Source: Actinomycetes bacterium (GTDB taxonomy: Bacteria > Actinomycetota > Acidimicrobiia > IMCC26256 > Chersky-534). From it: 38,003 nt of DNA. Of the stretch, positions 14,749 through 22,644 are shown piece after piece. The position numbers and the translations under genes were made by a program. Under the pieces are notes generated by a model that was not told the DNA's origin, made no database searches, and saw only the letters and a list, made by a program, of their open reading frames with translations. The DNA lies in the NCBI GenBank assembly GCA_025463865.1, contig JAODBH010000263.1, positions 1 through 38,003 on the forward strand, read 5' to 3'. The stretch's first letter is position 1, and each line of letters opens with the position of its first letter.

Positions 14749-16514
14749 TGTTCCTCGATCGACGTCCGCGTGGCGACGACGAACGCGGCTGGGTGCTCGT
14801 GTGGTTCGCGATCATGCTGGTCGTCCTGCTCTCGATGGCGGCCTTCGCGGTCGACACGAGTCTGTGGACCTACGATCAGACGAAGCAGCAACGCGCCGCC
14901 GACGCCGCCGCGCTCGCCGGCGCCGTCTACCTGCCCGGGAACGTGGCGAAGGCGACCGAAGTCGCGACGACGGTGGCCACGCTGAACGGCTACACGACGT
15001 CGACCTCGGGACGCATCACCACAGTCGACGTCAACCAGGTGGCCGGGCAGCCGAACCAGCTCCAGGTCACCATCACCGACAACGAGGACAACCTCTTCGG
15101 CGCGCTGATGGGCACGCCCACCTCGACGATCAGGAAGACCGGTGTCGCAACCTACGATCCGCCCATCGCGATGGGCAGCCCGGTCAACCAGATCGGCAAC
15201 GACCCCGACATCACGCCCGTCGTCACCGGGAGCGATCGATACCCCAACCTCTGGGTCAACGTTGCCGGATCCGACTCGCCCAAGGCGAACGGTGATGCAT
15301 ACCTGGCAGGCAGCTGCTCCACCAGCGCCGACAACTGCAGCGGGAGCAACTCGGACCTGAGTTCGAACGGGTACTACTACACCGTCCACGCCGCGAACTC
15401 GGGTCCTCTCACCCTCCAGGGCTTCGATCCGGGTTTCGTAGCGGTCGGTGACAACTGCACTTACGCCAACGGCAACAACGCTGACGGCAGCAATCTCTCG
15501 GCCGCAAAGAACCTCCCGGCGAACTTCAATCCCAAGCTCCCCATGACGACAGCAGACATCCAGGCGAGGTATGCGCCTGTCGGCGATCCCAGCAATCCCG
15601 CCGATCCCGGCCAGCGGTACTGCACCGGTGACCACAACTTCGCGTCGGGTCAGGGGCCGACGACGACCTACAAGGTGTTCGGGCCGGCGACGATTGCCGG
15701 TGAGCCTTCGAGCGCCCCGGCTACTCCCGTGTGCACGATGTCCTTTCCCGGATTCACCGGTGACCTTGCCCCCGCAGCACCGGGCAAGAGTGCGCCGACC
15801 GGCGGCCTGTACGCGACCACCGCGCTCGCCGGCGCTCCCGATCCGCTCGTGAAGTACTTCCGGCAGTGGTACACGCTGTGCACGATCAACGCGACCGCCG
15901 GGAGCGACTACTTCCTGCAGATCACGACCGGCAACGGCAGCGGGCACAACCGCCTCGCGCTCCGCGGCTTCTACGGATCGGTGAGCAACTACCCCGGGAC
16001 GTATGCGGCCAACTCGGTCAACATCTATGCCAGCACCCGCATGTCGATCTACGCCAACGTCGCCAGCGCCGACACGACGACGAAGTTCCATCTCGCCCGG
16101 CTTCTTCCCGGCTCACCCGGTCGCACGCTGGTGCTCGACTTCTTCGACATCGGCGACTCCCCCAACAACGCGGTCGGGAGCTTGCAGATCGTGCCGCCCG
16201 CGGACTCCGGCCTCGCGACGTTCGGCGCGGCGGGTACTCCCTGCACTGCCACACCCCCTCCGGGCACCTCGACCGGGCCACCGTGGGGAACTCCTTCCGC
16301 ACTGACGAACTGCACCATCACCGGGGTGACCACATCCACCTACGGAGGCCAGTGGATCGAGGTGCGGGTTCCGATCCCCGACACGTACTCGTGCACCGTC
16401 GGCTCGCCGACCGGATGCTGGGTGCAGATCGCGTACAAGTTCGACAAGGCCATCAACGACACCACGTCGTGGACGGCCCACATCGACGGTGACCCGGTGC
16501 GCATCGTCAAATGA
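14748..16514 (+). CDS. TadG-like Flp pilus assembly / surface protein
   Basis: A 588-residue protein. The N-terminal TadE/TadG-like domain is ERGWVLVWFAIMLVVLLSMAAFAVD (residues ~17-41) followed by TYDQTKQQRAADAAALAGAVYLPG, the typical TadG continuation. The remaining ~500 residues are a Gly/Ser/Thr/Asn-rich extracytoplasmic region with scattered Cys (e.g. CSTSADNCSG) and no family I recognise; its end holds patterns like WIEVRVPIPDTYSC. The ATG at 14748 shares a base with the tadE stop (TGATG), giving translational coupling. Full TadG proteins usually carry a von Willebrand A domain; I do not see its MIDAS motif, so this is a TadG-like protein with a different ectodomain. Confidence 0.75.
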   Translation: MFLDRRPRGDDERGWVLVWFAIMLVVLLSMAAFAVDTSLWTYDQTKQQRAADAAALAGAVYLPGNVAKATEVATTVATLNGYTTSTSGRITTVDVNQVAGQPNQLQVTITDNEDNLFGALMGTPTSTIRKTGVATYDPPIAMGSPVNQIGNDPDITPVVTGSDRYPNLWVNVAGSDSPKANGDAYLAGSCSTSADNCSGSNSDLSSNGYYYTVHAANSGPLTLQGFDPGFVAVGDNCTYANGNNADGSNLSAAKNLPANFNPKLPMTTADIQARYAPVGDPSNPADPGQRYCTGDHNFASGQGPTTTYKVFGPATIAGEPSSAPATPVCTMSFPGFTGDLAPAAPGKSAPTGGLYATTALAGAPDPLVKYFRQWYTLCTINATAGSDYFLQITTGNGSGHNRLALRGFYGSVSNYPGTYAANSVNIYASTRMSIYANVASADTTTKFHLARLLPGSPGRTLVLDFFDIGDSPNNAVGSLQIVPPADSGLATFGAAGTPCTATPPPGTSTGPPWGTPSALTNCTITGVTTSTYGGQWIEVRVPIPDTYSCTVGSPTGCWVQIAYKFDKAINDTTSWTAHIDGDPVRIVK

Positions 16515-16580
16515 TCCGCAGCTCCCCCGCCGGCTGACACGTTCCTGTACGGGCCGTCCCGACCCCGGGTGGCGGGCGGC

Positions 16581-16593
16581 CATGATGTTCGGG
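16581..16593 (+). promoter_or_regulatory. -10 element for leaderless glnD mRNA
   Basis: CATGAT (16581-16586) lies 6 nt before GTG 16593, the same geometry as at 3373-3385 and 7911-7899. There is no ribosome site at normal spacing. Confidence 0.45.
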
Positions 16594-18923
16594 TGACCGA
16601 GGGACCCATCTCCGTACGGCGCGACGCCCTGATCGCCGACCTTTCGCTGCGGGGCCGCGAGTTCGGCTTCGCGTACTCCGACCTCGTCGACGAGTGGTTG
16701 GCCGAGCTGATCGGCGACGAGCGGGATCTCGCCCTGGTGGCCGGAGGGTCCTACGGCCGCCGCGAGCTCGCGCCGGGGAGTGACCTCGACCTCGTGCTGA
16801 TCCACGGCGGCCGGAAGGACATCAGGGCGGTGGCCGACCGGATCTGGTATCCGATCTGGGATTCGAAGATCGCGCTCGACCACAGCGTCCGCACGCCGAA
16901 GGAAGCCGTCGCCATGGCCGAGGCCGACCTCAAGGTCGTGTCGTCCCTTCTCGACGGCCGGGTCGTCGCGGGCGACCTCGCCCTCGGCGACGACGCGCTC
17001 TCCCGGGTGCGGGAGGCCTGGACCCGGCACGGCGCGCGTCGCCTTCCACAGATGCGCGAGTTGGCCACGGCCCGGCACCACAAGGACGGCGACGTCGCCT
17101 ACCTGCTCGAGCCCGAGCTGAAGCTGGCCAAGGGCGGCCACCGGGATCTGCGGGCCATGGCCGCGCTCGAGGCCGCCACGCCGATCACGTTCCGCCACTC
17201 GCCCGATCTCGATCAGGCCGCCGCGACGCTCTTCGAGGTCCGGGTCGCGCTGCACCGGGTGGAAGGGCGAGCCGTCGACCGCCTCCTCCTCGATCGGCAG
17301 GACGATGTCGCCGAACAGCTCGGGTACGCCGACGCCGACGAGCTGATGCGCGCCGTCGCGACGTCCGGCCGGACCGTCGCCCGCGCGTACGACGACGAGT
17401 GGCGCCGCAGCGACGCCTGGGCGCGCGGGCCGGCGCGGCGGGGCGCCGGCGGTGGTGACCGGCCGTTGGGTGACGGGATCGTGCTGCGCGACGGCGAGCT
17501 CGACCTGGTCTCCACTACCGAACCGGCCGACCTGACGCTGCTGCTCCGCGCGGCCGAGCAGGCTGCGGTGCTCGGGGTCGACTTCCGGACCGCGGCGCTC
17601 GAGCGCCTCGCGGCCGAGGCCCCGCCCGCACTCCAGGTCTGGCCCGCCGAGGCGCGCGACGCGCTGGTCGGCCTCCTCGGCGCGGGCCCCAACCTGGTCT
17701 CGGTGTTCGAGACGCTCGACGAGTACGGCCTGCTCACGAAGATCCTCCCGGAGTGGGAGCAGGTGCGCAGCAAGCCCCAACGCAATGCCTTCCACCGCTT
17801 CACCGTCGACCGGCACCTCGCCGAGACCGCTGCGAACGCGGCCGAGTACACCCGCCTCGTCGAACGTCCCGACCTCCTCCTCGTGGGTTGTTGGCTGCAC
17901 GACCTCGGGAAGGGTTGGCCGGGCGATCACACCCGCGCCGGTATCGAGCTGATGCGGACCGTCGCTACCCGGATGGGCTTCGCCGACGACGACGTCGAGA
18001 TCCTCGTCGACCTCGTCCGTCACCATCTGCTGCTGCCGTCGGTCGCCACGAGCGGAGACCTCAGCGATCCCGCGGTCGCCGAGATGGTGGCGATGGCCGT
18101 CGGTTCCGTCGAGGAGCTCCATCTTCTCGCCGCGCTCACGCAGGCCGACTCCCTGGCGACGGGTCCGTCGGCCTGGAGCGCCTGGAAGCAGGAGCTCATG
18201 GAAACCCTGGTCCGCAAGGTGGAGCTCGTGCTCCGCGACGAGGTACCTCCGGCGGAGACCGACACGCTCGCACCCGAGGACGCGGCGTTGATCGCACGCG
18301 CCCACGGCGACCTGCTCGTCGAGCGCGTGGCCGACGGCATCGCGGTCGTCGGCCCCAACCGTCCCGGACTTCTGTGCTGCGTGGTCGGACTGCTCAGCGT
18401 CCACGGCTGGGCGGTGCAGGCCGCGTTCGTCAACAGCTACGACGGAGTCGCCGCCAACCACTTCCTGATCGAGCGCTCGTACGCCCGTCGCGACGACAAC
18501 TGGGAACAGTTCGTCGACGAGCTGCGCGCCGCGCTGATCGACCGGCGGACGTTGGACGAACGGGTCGAGCAGCGCGCCCGCACCTACCCCCGTCGACGCA
18601 ACGCGGCCCGTCCCGCGAAGCCGCGGGTGATCCGCCACGAAGGCGCCTCGGCGACGGCCACCGTCCTCGAGGTGCGGACGGCCGACCGCCTCGGCCTCCT
18701 GTACCGGCTCACCCGCGCCCTGACCGAGGTGCCACTCGACATCGTCCACGCCAAGGTCTCGACGCTCGGCCAGGAGGTGATCGACACCTTCTACCTGCAC
18801 ACGACCGACGGCGCGATCCCCGATGACGACACGATCGAGCGCGCGTCGGCGATGCTCCTCGAAGCCGCGTCGGCCGGTCCCGTCGACGCGTCGTCGATGA
18901 CGGTCCCATCTCCCGGGGAGTAG
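16593..18923 (+). CDS. glnD: [Protein-PII] uridylyltransferase/uridylyl-removing enzyme
   Basis: A 776-residue GlnD with the standard domain order. The nucleotidyltransferase domain has GGSYGRRE (residues 51-58) and the catalytic DLD at 64-66. The HD phosphohydrolase domain has His436-Asp437 in CWLHDLGKGWPGDH. Two C-terminal ACT domains begin near residues 584 (VVGPNRPGLL) and 693 (VRTADRLGLLYRLTRAL). It modifies and de-modifies PII in response to glutamine; in actinobacteria the reported reaction is adenylylation of GlnK. The gene is not beside amtB-glnK in this window, unlike the usual actinobacterial operon. I chose GTG 16593, next to a -10 element; a GTG at 16569 would add eight residues. 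Confidence 0.9.
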   Translation: MTEGPISVRRDALIADLSLRGREFGFAYSDLVDEWLAELIGDERDLALVAGGSYGRRELAPGSDLDLVLIHGGRKDIRAVADRIWYPIWDSKIALDHSVRTPKEAVAMAEADLKVVSSLLDGRVVAGDLALGDDALSRVREAWTRHGARRLPQMRELATARHHKDGDVAYLLEPELKLAKGGHRDLRAMAALEAATPITFRHSPDLDQAAATLFEVRVALHRVEGRAVDRLLLDRQDDVAEQLGYADADELMRAVATSGRTVARAYDDEWRRSDAWARGPARRGAGGGDRPLGDGIVLRDGELDLVSTTEPADLTLLLRAAEQAAVLGVDFRTAALERLAAEAPPALQVWPAEARDALVGLLGAGPNLVSVFETLDEYGLLTKILPEWEQVRSKPQRNAFHRFTVDRHLAETAANAAEYTRLVERPDLLLVGCWLHDLGKGWPGDHTRAGIELMRTVATRMGFADDDVEILVDLVRHHLLLPSVATSGDLSDPAVAEMVAMAVGSVEELHLLAALTQADSLATGPSAWSAWKQELMETLVRKVELVLRDEVPPAETDTLAPEDAALIARAHGDLLVERVADGIAVVGPNRPGLLCCVVGLLSVHGWAVQAAFVNSYDGVAANHFLIERSYARRDDNWEQFVDELRAALIDRRTLDERVEQRARTYPRRRNAARPAKPRVIRHEGASATATVLEVRTADRLGLLYRLTRALTEVPLDIVHAKVSTLGQEVIDTFYLHTTDGAIPDDDTIERASAMLLEAASAGPVDASSMTVPSPGE

Positions 18924-18974
18924 TCGGACCGTCACGCGATCTGGAGACCGTCGACCGCGTGGCGGTTCGCGTCG

Positions 18975-18988
18975 TAGATTCCAACTCT
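18975..18988 (+). promoter_or_regulatory. -10 element for leaderless phosphatase mRNA
   Basis: TAGATT (18975-18980) is followed by seven bases and the TTG codon at 18988, placing the transcription start at the start codon. There is no ribosome site. Confidence 0.45.
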
Positions 18989-20181
18989 TGCCCGGAACCG
19001 TCACCCCCAAGAGTCTGCAGCGATCGGTCGTGCGCGTCACCGCGGGCTTCGTCGCGCTCCTGGCCGTCGCGGTCGGCGCCGCGATCACGGCATCGTTCGA
19101 CGGATCGGGTGGCACGCGCGCGGTGGTGTTGGTCGCGGTGCCTGCGGTCGCTCTCGTTGCCGGCCTCGCGCTCGCACTGTTGCTCCGCCGGCGTATGGCA
19201 CAGGGGTTCGCCGAGCCGATCGAGACCCTGACGGTCGCGCTGCGGTCCGTCGCGGACGGCGACTTCGGGGGCATCGTGGTCGTCGACGGTGCGTCCGAGG
19301 TGGTCGACGCGTCGGTTGCCGCGCAAGCTGCGACGCGTCGCATCGCGCGCGAGCTCGCGTCGACCGCACGCGCCCGCGCCGCGCTCGAGCACACCGGACC
19401 CGCCATCGACCTGATCCGGCGCGAGCTCCAAGCCGAGGTCGAACCCCGGCCGCCGGGCTTCGCGTTCGCGGCCTACTTCGACGCCGGCATCGGCTCGATG
19501 GCCGGCGACTTCTACGACGTCGTCGCGCTCCCCGGGAACCGCGCGGGTGTGGTGCTCGCCGACGTCTCCGGACGCGGGCTGAGCGCGGGTGCCCTCGCGG
19601 TGCGGGTGAAGTTCCTGGCTCGCGCCGCGCTGCAGCTGTCGATGACACCCGGCCAGTCACTCGACTGGATCGCGGAGCAGCTCGGCGACATCAGCCCCCG
19701 CTCGGTCGCCTGCTTCGTCGCAGTGATCGATCCGGCCACCAACGTCATCGCCTTCGCCAACGCGGGCTACCCGCCACCGATCGTGTTCGCGGCGAAGCAG
19801 GAGATCGCGCTCGGCGCGACGGGCCCCAGCGTCGGTGCACTCTCGGGATCATGGCGGACCAAGCAGCTGCGGGTGGGCGCCGGCGCGACGGTGTTGCTCT
19901 ACAGCGACGAAGCGGCCCGCTCGGCCGAGAACCCGACGATCGTCGACGAAGCCGCCGTCGAACGACTCCGGAGTGCGGTGCGCGAGCACCGGACAGCCAC
20001 CGCCGACGCGATCGTGCTCGAGTGTGCGGCGGCGATCGCCCCTGCGGTGCCGGGTCGCCGCACCGACGATCTCACCCTCGCCGTCATCCAGCTGGACCGG
20101 GCGCGCGACCGCCCCGCTCCCCCGCCGCAGGAGCCCGCCGAGACCGAACCCCTCCAGAACGGCCGCACCCCGGCCACCTGA
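18988..20181 (+). CDS. Membrane-anchored SpoIIE/PP2C-type serine phosphatase
   Basis: A 397-residue protein. Two hydrophobic helices lie near the N-terminus (residues ~14-32 and ~43-65), separated by a short loop, so no large sensor is exposed. A HAMP-like helical stretch follows (FAEPIETLTVALRSVADGDF). The catalytic PP2C/SpoIIE domain (about 150-370) has the metal-binding Asp in SMAGDFYDVV and LADVSGRGLSAG and ends at RRTDDLTLAVIQL. Such RsbU/SpoIIE phosphatases dephosphorylate anti-anti-sigma factors in partner-switching pathways; none is encoded here. The TTG at 18988 is chosen from the -10 spacing; GTG 19030 is an alternative. The gene converges on a luciferase-like oxidoreductase. Confidence 0.82.
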   Translation: MPGTVTPKSLQRSVVRVTAGFVALLAVAVGAAITASFDGSGGTRAVVLVAVPAVALVAGLALALLLRRRMAQGFAEPIETLTVALRSVADGDFGGIVVVDGASEVVDASVAAQAATRRIARELASTARARAALEHTGPAIDLIRRELQAEVEPRPPGFAFAAYFDAGIGSMAGDFYDVVALPGNRAGVVLADVSGRGLSAGALAVRVKFLARAALQLSMTPGQSLDWIAEQLGDISPRSVACFVAVIDPATNVIAFANAGYPPPIVFAAKQEIALGATGPSVGALSGSWRTKQLRVGAGATVLLYSDEAARSAENPTIVDEAAVERLRSAVREHRTATADAIVLECAAAIAPAVPGRRTDDLTLAVIQLDRARDRPAPPPQEPAETEPLQNGRTPAT

Positions 20182-20201
20182 AGAGCACGGGGTGTTCCGG
20201 G

Positions 20202-21146
20202 TCAGATGCCGGCGAGACGGGCGACGACGGGTGCCAACGCCTCGAAAGAATCCTCGCCGACCACGACGTAGGACAGGCCGAGCTCCTCGCGTCGCCGCAG
20301 GATCGTCTCCTCCACCTGCGCCTCGGTGCCGGCGAGCATCAACGCCGACTCCAACGCGTCAGCGGCCTCGATGCCCATGGCGGCGCCGATGTTCGCCGCG
20401 AAGCCCTCGGCGTCATCGGTGATGGCGCAGACGAACGCGCGGTACTGGAGCTCGATCGAGGCGAAGCGGTCGCCCGCCGCCTCGCGGATCCACTCGATCT
20501 TCTTGATGGTCTGCGCGGCCAGTGAGTCCCGCACCGCGTCGGGGCCGACCACGCCGGACCGCAGGTTCGGGTTCACGCCCACGATGTCGGCGTGGCGGGC
20601 GGCGATCGACAACATCCGCTTCCCGCCCGCGCCGATCAGCAACGGCGGGTGGGGCTGCTGCACCGGCTTCGGGATCGACGTGTAGTCGGTGATCGTGTAG
20701 TGCTTGCCGGTGAACGAGAAGGGCTCGCCCCGGAAGCAACCTTCGATGACGGCGAGGGCCTCCTCGAACCGGTCGACCCGCACCGCCGGAGCGTCGTAGG
20801 GCAGGCCGAGCGCGGCGTAGTCGTCACGCCGCCAACCCGCACCGATGCCCATCTCGACCCGGCCCTCCGACAAGAGGTCGAGGGTCGCCATGTCCTTGGC
20901 GAGGATCGCCGGATGCCGGTAGTCGTTGTCGAACACCAGCCCGCCGACACGCAGGGTCGACGTGGCTTCGGCCGCGAACGTCAGCGCGACGACCGGCGCG
21001 AGCGGTTGGGCGACGAAGTGGTCGGGGCTGTAGAGCGTGGAGTAGCCGAGCGCCTCGACCTTGCGGGCGAGCTCGCGCCACTCGTGGGCCGAGCCGCCCT
21101 TCGAGGTCTGGACACCGAACCGGAACGGGCGGGCCGAACCTGGCAC
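20202..21146 (-). CDS. LLM class (F420-dependent) oxidoreductase, copy 1
   Basis: A 314-residue luciferase-like TIM-barrel protein. It begins PFRFGVQTSKGG and carries YSTLYSPDHF, VFDNDYRHPAILAKDMATLDLLS, EMGIGAGW and PHPPLLIGAGGKRMLSIAARHADIVG, typical of F420-dependent members (closest in memory to the MSMEG_2516/TIGR03621 group). It should transfer hydride between coenzyme F420 and an unknown substrate. The GTG at 21146 begins two bases after the stop of the upstream paralogue. Both proteins are 314 residues and share most motifs, so they arose by tandem duplication and are probably one transcript. Confidence 0.85.
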   Translation of the reverse strand: MPGSARPFRFGVQTSKGGSAHEWRELARKVEALGYSTLYSPDHFVAQPLAPVVALTFAAEATSTLRVGGLVFDNDYRHPAILAKDMATLDLLSEGRVEMGIGAGWRRDDYAALGLPYDAPAVRVDRFEEALAVIEGCFRGEPFSFTGKHYTITDYTSIPKPVQQPHPPLLIGAGGKRMLSIAARHADIVGVNPNLRSGVVGPDAVRDSLAAQTIKKIEWIREAAGDRFASIELQYRAFVCAITDDAEGFAANIGAAMGIEAADALESALMLAGTEAQVEETILRRREELGLSYVVVGEDSFEALAPVVARLAGI

Positions 21147-21148
21147 CC

Positions 21149-22093
21149 TCAGTTCCCGGCCAGCTTGGCGACGACCGGGGCAAACTCTTGCGCGGAGGCG
21201 GCCATGATCACGTGGTAGCTCATCTGCCAACGGTCTCGGCGCTTCTCGAGGTCCTCGATGATCTGGCTCTCACTGCCGATCAGCAGCGTCGGCGTGTCGA
21301 GCGCGACCTCGGGCGACACGTTGAACGAGTCGCCGATCGCCTTCGACATGCTTTCCCGGTCCTCGGTGAACATCACCATCGCCGGGAACGTCTGGATCTC
21401 GAGGTCGCCGAACCGGTCGCCCGCAGCTTCGCGCACCCATCCGAGCTTCTCGTCCGTTGCGGCCGCGGTCATCGAGTACGCAGCCGACTTGTCGGTCGGG
21501 CTGCCCGCCTTCAGGTTGGCGTTGATCCCGACGATGTCGGCCTCACGCGCTGCGAGGGACAGGATCTTCTTCGCGCCACCGCCCACGAGCAAGGGCGGGT
21601 GCGGACGCTGGACCGGCGTCGGCTGACCGTCGAGCTCGTCGATCGTGTAGTGCTCGCCCGCAAAGCTGAACGGCCCATCGGCCAACAGGCCCTTGATCAC
21701 CGTGATCGACTCCGCCAACCGGGCGATCCGGACGGAAGGCTTGTCCTGCGGGATGCCCGCGCGCTCGTAGTCCTCGTTCATCCAGCCGGCGCCGATGCCC
21801 CACTCGTAACGGCCGTCGGAGAGCACGTCGACGGTTGCGATGTCGGACGCGAGCACCACCGGGTGCCGGTAGTCGTTGCCGAGGACGAACGTGCCCAGCT
21901 TGATCGTGCTCGTGACCCCGGCGGCGTAGGCGAGTGCCGGCATCGGCCCGAAGGGGTGGTTGAGGAAATGATCCGAGACGAAGATCGTGCTGTAGCCGAG
22001 GTCCTCGTACATGCGGCACTTGTCGCGGAAGTCGGCCGCCGACTCGGCCTCGTTGATGCAGATCCCGAACCTGAACTTGCGGGCGTGTGACAT
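21149..22093 (-). CDS. LLM class (F420-dependent) oxidoreductase, copy 2
   Basis: A 314-residue paralogue of the adjacent gene. Shared motifs include KFRFGICINE, YSTIFVSDHF, VLGNDYRHPVVLASDIATVDVLS, EWGIGAGW and PHPPLLVGGGAKKILSLAAREADIVG. F420 rather than FMN is inferred from the overall subgroup. The start is the ATG at 22093: a TAACCT -10 lies seven bases upstream, so the mRNA is probably leaderless; an upstream in-frame start would overlap that promoter. As first gene of the pair it should set expression of both. Compared with copy 1 the substrate-facing loops differ (GINANLKAGSPTDKSA versus GVNPNLRSGVVGPDAV), suggesting different substrates. Confidence 0.85.
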   Translation of the reverse strand: MSHARKFRFGICINEAESAADFRDKCRMYEDLGYSTIFVSDHFLNHPFGPMPALAYAAGVTSTIKLGTFVLGNDYRHPVVLASDIATVDVLSDGRYEWGIGAGWMNEDYERAGIPQDKPSVRIARLAESITVIKGLLADGPFSFAGEHYTIDELDGQPTPVQRPHPPLLVGGGAKKILSLAAREADIVGINANLKAGSPTDKSAAYSMTAAATDEKLGWVREAAGDRFGDLEIQTFPAMVMFTEDRESMSKAIGDSFNVSPEVALDTPTLLIGSESQIIEDLEKRRDRWQMSYHVIMAASAQEFAPVVAKLAGN

Positions 22094-22106
22094 GGGCGTC
22101 AGGTTA
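22094..22106 (-). promoter_or_regulatory. -10 element for the leaderless LLM operon
   Basis: On the minus strand TAACCT (22106-22101) is followed by seven bases and ATG 22093. No ribosome site is present. Confidence 0.45.
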
Positions 22107-22162
22107 GCCAAGCGGCATCCGACGTCGCCGGGCTCGCGTCGACCACCGCTGCCGGCGAGCCG

Positions 22163-22597
22163 TCAACGGCCGGTCGAACCGAACCCCCCGATGTTGCGCT
22201 CGCTGTCACCGAGGTCGTCGACTTCGTCCCACTCCACCCGCACGACGGCCTGGATGACGAGTTGCGCGATGCGGTCACCGCGCTCGATCCGGTACGGCGT
22301 CGTGGGGTCGGTGTTCACGAGGATCACCTTCAACTCGTCGCGGTAGCCCGCGTCGACCAGCCCCGGCGTGTTGAGCGTCGTCACCCCGTGCTTCAGCGCC
22401 AGGCCCGACCGGGGTTGGATGAAGCCGGCGTAGCCCGGCGGGATCGACACCGCCATGCCCGTCGGGACGAGCGCGCGCCCGCCGCCCGGCGCGAGCTCGA
22501 CGTCGACGCGCGCGCACAGGTCGTGGCCTCCGTCGTCGACGTGCTGCGCGGTCGGAAGCGGGAGATCGGGATCGAGACGGACGATGGGGATGCGCAT
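22163..22597 (-). CDS. dut: dUTP diphosphatase (dUTPase)
   Basis: A 144-residue homotrimeric-type dUTPase that hydrolyses dUTP to dUMP and PPi, keeping uracil out of DNA and feeding dTMP synthesis. All five family motifs are visible: motif 1 DDGGHDL, motif 2 PRSGLALKHG, motif 3 NTPGLVDAGYRDELKV with the catalytic Asp, motif 4 RGDRIAQLVI and the flexible C-terminal motif 5 NIGGFGSTG. The ATG at 22597 lies eight bases after a TAGGCT hexamer, again suggesting a very short or absent leader. It is on the same strand as the LLM pair, 69 bases downstream of neither a shared terminator nor promoter that I can see. Confidence 0.93.
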   Translation of the reverse strand: MRIPIVRLDPDLPLPTAQHVDDGGHDLCARVDVELAPGGGRALVPTGMAVSIPPGYAGFIQPRSGLALKHGVTTLNTPGLVDAGYRDELKVILVNTDPTTPYRIERGDRIAQLVIQAVVRVEWDEVDDLGDSERNIGGFGSTGR

Positions 22598-22644
22598 AGC
22601 CGCCGAGCCTACGAAGTCGACGGAGGCGTCGCGGTACGGAGCGC

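Noticed and set aside
16113-19406. A ~1,100-codon minus-strand frame across tadG, glnD and the phosphatase.
   Set aside because: It crosses three well-supported plus-strand genes and their boundaries. Its composition is Arg/Gly/His-rich with no family pattern.
20184-20198. GAGCAC/GTGTTC hairpin between the phosphatase and LLM genes as a fourth copy of the dispersed element.
   Set aside because: Only the GAGCAC half matches; loop and 3' arm differ and there is no outer arm. It may be a weak terminator only.
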